The position numbers and the translations under genes were made by a program. Positions 56,069 to 64,000 of a stretch of DNA of 64,000 nucleotides are shown here, one piece after another. How positions within the stretch are numbered: the stretch's first letter is position 1; every line of letters starts with the position of its first letter. The notes under the pieces are model-generated. The model was given only the letters and a program-made list of their open reading frames with translations, did not search any database and was not told where the DNA came from. The stretch is from Gammaproteobacteria bacterium (lineage in GTDB: Bacteria; Pseudomonadota; Gammaproteobacteria; Steroidobacterales; GCA-2729495): the NCBI GenBank assembly GCA_014337915.1, contig QUBU01000005.1, positions 1 through 64,000 of the forward strand. The letters run 5' to 3'.

Positions 56069-57643
56069 ATGCTTGCCCTGTGGATCCTCGGCGCATTTGT
56101 ATTCGGCCTGCTGGCGCGGCAGCTGGCCCTGCCGCCGCTGGTGGGCTTCCTCGCGGCCGGCTTCCTCCTCAACGGCTTCGGTGTCGAGCCGGTTCCAGCG
56201 CTCGGCCGCATCGGCGAGGTCGGCGTCTGGCTGCTGCTGTTCACGGTGGGCCTGAAGCTGCGCTGGCAGAGCCTGGTAACGCCTGCAGTCTGGGCAACCG
56301 CGAGTGTGCACCTGCTGCTGAGCGCCGCGCTTGCCGCCTTCATCGCCAATAGCTGGATCGCGGTGCCCTGGCCGACTGCCTGGCTGCTGGGTGCCGCATT
56401 CGGCTTTTCCAGCACGGTACTCACGGCTGCCATCCTCGAACCGAAGAAGGAGTTGCGTGCCTTCCACGGGCGCATTGCGATTGGCATCCTCATCATCCAG
56501 GACATTGCCGCGGTAGCTGTGCTGGCCATTGGCGCCGACAAAGCGCCGTCGCCATACGCCGGCCTGCTGGTACTGGTGATCTTTGCCAAGCCGATGCTGG
56601 ACCGGTTGGTCGATTTTGCCGGGCATGACGAAATACTCGCCCTGTTCGCGGTGCTGCTGGCCGTCGGTGCCGGCGGTTATGGCTTCGAGGCGCTGGGCCT
56701 GAGCGGTGAGGTGGGTGCGCTGCTGCTCGGTGTCCTGCTGGCCGGTCATCCGCGGTCGGTGGAACTGGCCGATGTGCTCTGGGGCATGAAGGAGGTGTTC
56801 CTCGTCGGCTTCTTCCTCAGCATCGGCCTGGCCGGCCTGCCGAGCATGGAATCGCTGCTGGGCGTCTCTGTGTTGCTGCTCGCGCTTCCGGTAAAGGCGC
56901 TGCTGTTTTTCGCGCTGCTGGTGCTGGCAGGCCTGCGTGCCCGCAGCAGTTTCCTTGCCGCTCTCAGCCTGGCGACCTATGGCGAATTCGGCCTCATCGT
57001 CATGCAGATGGGGGTGCGCCAGGGTCTGCTGGACCCGGCCTGGCTGCCACTGGCAGCGGTGGCGGTGGCAGGATCCTTCGTGCTGGCGGCGCCGGCGAAC
57101 CGCGTGGCGCATGCGCTGTATGGCCGCTGGGAGCCGTTCCTGCAGCGTTTTGAGAACAGCCGCCGGCATCCCGACGACGAACCGCTGTCGGTGGGCGCGG
57201 CGGAGGTGCTGGTGGTAGGGATGGGCCGCGTGGGCAGCGGCGCCTATCGTTACCTGCGCGAACGGGGAGTGCAGGTGGTGGGCCTCGACAGCGACATGGG
57301 CAAGGTCGAGGCCCATGTGCGCGGCGGCCGGCGCGTCGTCTATGCCGATGCCGAGGATCCCGACCTCTGGCACCGCCTGCAGCTGGATCGCGTGCGCGCC
57401 GTGATGCTCGCCGTGCCCGACACCGAGGCGAAGATCATCGCCAGCCGCCGCCTGCGCCTGCGCGGCTTCGCCGGCCTGATCGCCGCCACCCATGTCTATG
57501 ACGAGGAGCGCCAGTCGATCCTCGATGCGGGCTGCGACGTCACCTACAACTATTTCTCCGAGGCCGGCACCGGCTTCGCGGTGCACGTCAGCGACTCGCT
57601 GCAGGATCTCATCGGGGCGGAGAAACGCCGGCGTCCGGCATGA
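56069..57643 (+). CDS. Kef-type cation:proton antiporter with TrkA-N domain
   Basis: This 524-residue membrane protein has about 12 helices of the CPA2 antiporter fold (for example FLAAGFLLNGFGVEPVPALG and GAAFGFSSTVLTAAILEPKK with the conserved helix 5 region) and a cytosolic NAD-binding TrkA-N domain from about residue 380 (VLVVGMGRVGSGAYRYLRER, with the acidic Asp of GLDSD). It most likely exports K+ or Na+ in exchange for H+ under redox or glutathione-linked control, as KefB/KefC do. No KefF/KefG ancillary oxidoreductase is next to it. The start is ATG at 56069. Confidence 0.9.
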   Translation: MLALWILGAFVFGLLARQLALPPLVGFLAAGFLLNGFGVEPVPALGRIGEVGVWLLLFTVGLKLRWQSLVTPAVWATASVHLLLSAALAAFIANSWIAVPWPTAWLLGAAFGFSSTVLTAAILEPKKELRAFHGRIAIGILIIQDIAAVAVLAIGADKAPSPYAGLLVLVIFAKPMLDRLVDFAGHDEILALFAVLLAVGAGGYGFEALGLSGEVGALLLGVLLAGHPRSVELADVLWGMKEVFLVGFFLSIGLAGLPSMESLLGVSVLLLALPVKALLFFALLVLAGLRARSSFLAALSLATYGEFGLIVMQMGVRQGLLDPAWLPLAAVAVAGSFVLAAPANRVAHALYGRWEPFLQRFENSRRHPDDEPLSVGAAEVLVVGMGRVGSGAYRYLRERGVQVVGLDSDMGKVEAHVRGGRRVVYADAEDPDLWHRLQLDRVRAVMLAVPDTEAKIIASRRLRLRGFAGLIAATHVYDEERQSILDAGCDVTYNYFSEAGTGFAVHVSDSLQDLIGAEKRRRPA

Positions 57644-57667
57644 GCGCCCCGGCCGGCCCGGTGCGAC

Positions 57668-63199
<5,532 letters not shown>

Positions 63200-63330
63200 G
63201 GTTCTGGCAGGCAGGCGGATCGCCCAATATATAGGAGGCCCGTCCGGCGGGAACAGCTGCGCCGGTGCCAGCAAAGCGGCTATGATTCGCGCCCGGAATA
63301 TCCATGCGCCGGCAGCAAGGAGCCGTCCCG

Positions 63331-64000
63331 ATGCAACCCGACCTGGCAGGCCGGCTCTACCACGTCATCGACACCAGCGGCTTCGACCGCAGCCTGCTGG
63401 ACGAGCTCTGCGACCTTACCACGCGGGTGCGCAATATCGCCAAGACGCCGGACGGCGCCCAGGCGCTGCAGCAGCTGCTGCCGCATGCGCGGGCGATGCT
63501 CTACTTCCCGCAGCCCTCGACGCGGACCTTCCTTTCCTTCAACAACGCCTGCCATATCCTCGGCATCCGCACCAGCGAGATCCGCGATCCGGCGACCTCC
63601 TCCGAGGTGAAGGGCGAGAGCTTCGACGACAGCATCCGCACCTTCAGTTCCTACGTGGACGTCATCATCATGCGCACCCCGGAGGCGGGCTACGCAGCCC
63701 GGGCCGCGGCCCAGATGAACCGCATCCCGCGGCCGGTGCCCATCGTCAATGCCGGCTCGGGCAAGGACCAGCACCCGACCCAGGCGCTGCTCGACATCTA
63801 CACCCTGGAGCGCAGCTTCGCCGCCCGCGGCGGCATCGATGGCAAGGTCATCGCCATGATGGGTGACCTCAAGCGCGGCCGTACCGTGCGCTCGCTCTGC
63901 GGGCTGATGCACAATTATCGCGGTGTGCGCCTGGTGCTGGTGGCGCCCGAGGGCTTCGCGATGGAGGACGACGTGCGCAGCCGGCTGCGCGCCCAGGGCA
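63331..64000 (+). CDS. pyrB: Aspartate carbamoyltransferase catalytic chain (3' end outside window)
   Basis: About 223 codons are visible, running off the window end. The enzyme joins carbamoyl phosphate and aspartate in pyrimidine synthesis. Carbamoyl-phosphate binding is shown by FPQPSTRTFLSF (Ser63-Thr66) and HPTQ (148-151) in GSGKDQHPTQALLD; the start of the aspartate domain is MGDLKRGRTVRSL. KGESFDDS corresponds to the loop that closes the active site. ATG at 63331 lies 131 bases from the divergent uvrA; a TATGAT element at 63281-63286 is a -10 candidate without a clear -35. No pyrI or pyrC is visible. Confidence 0.93.
   Translation, partial: MQPDLAGRLYHVIDTSGFDRSLLDELCDLTTRVRNIAKTPDGAQALQQLLPHARAMLYFPQPSTRTFLSFNNACHILGIRTSEIRDPATSSEVKGESFDDSIRTFSSYVDVIIMRTPEAGYAARAAAQMNRIPRPVPIVNAGSGKDQHPTQALLDIYTLERSFAARGGIDGKVIAMMGDLKRGRTVRSLCGLMHNYRGVRLVLVAPEGFAMEDDVRSRLRAQG

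Noticed and set aside
63200..63330. SOS box upstream of uvrA
   Set aside because: No CTGT-N8-ACAG pattern was found in the intergenic region.

Overview
The window is chromosomal DNA of high GC content, packed almost wall to wall with genes on both strands. It contains oxyR next to dps, gluQ, a homodimeric-type pyruvate dehydrogenase E1, mscL, a complete fimT/fimU-pilVWX-pilY1-pilE cluster and PEP-CTERM/VPLPA-type surface proteins. Together these point to a free-living gammaproteobacterium, perhaps of the Nevskiales/Steroidobacter/Xanthomonas side of the class. That placement is an inference from gene content only. No prophage, insertion sequence, CRISPR array, rRNA or tRNA was seen.

Layout. 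0-2.7 kb: the end of a secreted protein of unknown function, translationally coupled to a periplasmic multicopper oxidase. 2.7-7.1 kb (minus): YggU, a split MacAB-type ABC exporter (adaptor, ATPase and permease on separate chains) and a TVP38-type membrane protein. 7.1-13.9 kb (plus): aldehyde dehydrogenase, an MFS transporter coupled to a Tat-signal TPP enzyme, GluQ, and an ATP-cone/Mrr-like nuclease. 13.9-16.5 kb: divergent oxyR/dps, then a malonyl-CoA:ACP transacylase. 16.5-24.6 kb (minus): one propionate/methylmalonyl-CoA operon (CitE-like lyase, mutase, carboxylase beta and alpha, MeaB, epimerase). It leads propionyl-CoA to succinyl-CoA, except that the epimerization and mutase steps also need cofactor B12 made elsewhere.

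24.6-35.6 kb: an ArsC-like reductase, an arylamine N-acetyltransferase, lutABC (L-lactate oxidation), three exosortase-type (VPLPA-CTERM) surface proteins of which two are paralogs, stand-alone aceE, and an FMN 2-hydroxyacid dehydrogenase. Lactate and pyruvate handling brackets the surface-protein genes. 35.7-38.4 kb (minus): nadA-nadB. 38.5-40.7 kb: a c-di-GMP protein with a degenerate GGDEF and an apparently intact EAL-type domain. 40.8-42.7 kb: a second secreted protein that is a paralog of the one at the left edge. 42.9-50.2 kb (minus): the minor-pilin/PilY1 operon for type IV pili.

50.6-53.3 kb: a two-gene operon of a small membrane protein and an MFS transporter fused to a periplasmic cytochrome c domain, which is the most unusual architecture here. 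53.3-57.6 kb: a small acidic protein divergent from a MarR regulator, mscL, a beta-CASP metallo-hydrolase and a Kef-type antiporter. 57.7-63.2 kb (minus): a tandem-fused UvrA with four ATPase domains. 63.3 kb to the end: pyrB, cut by the window edge.

Coding starts were chosen from codon type, ribosome-binding sites, overlaps with neighbouring genes and where family similarity begins. All family assignments are from reading motifs, not from database searches.
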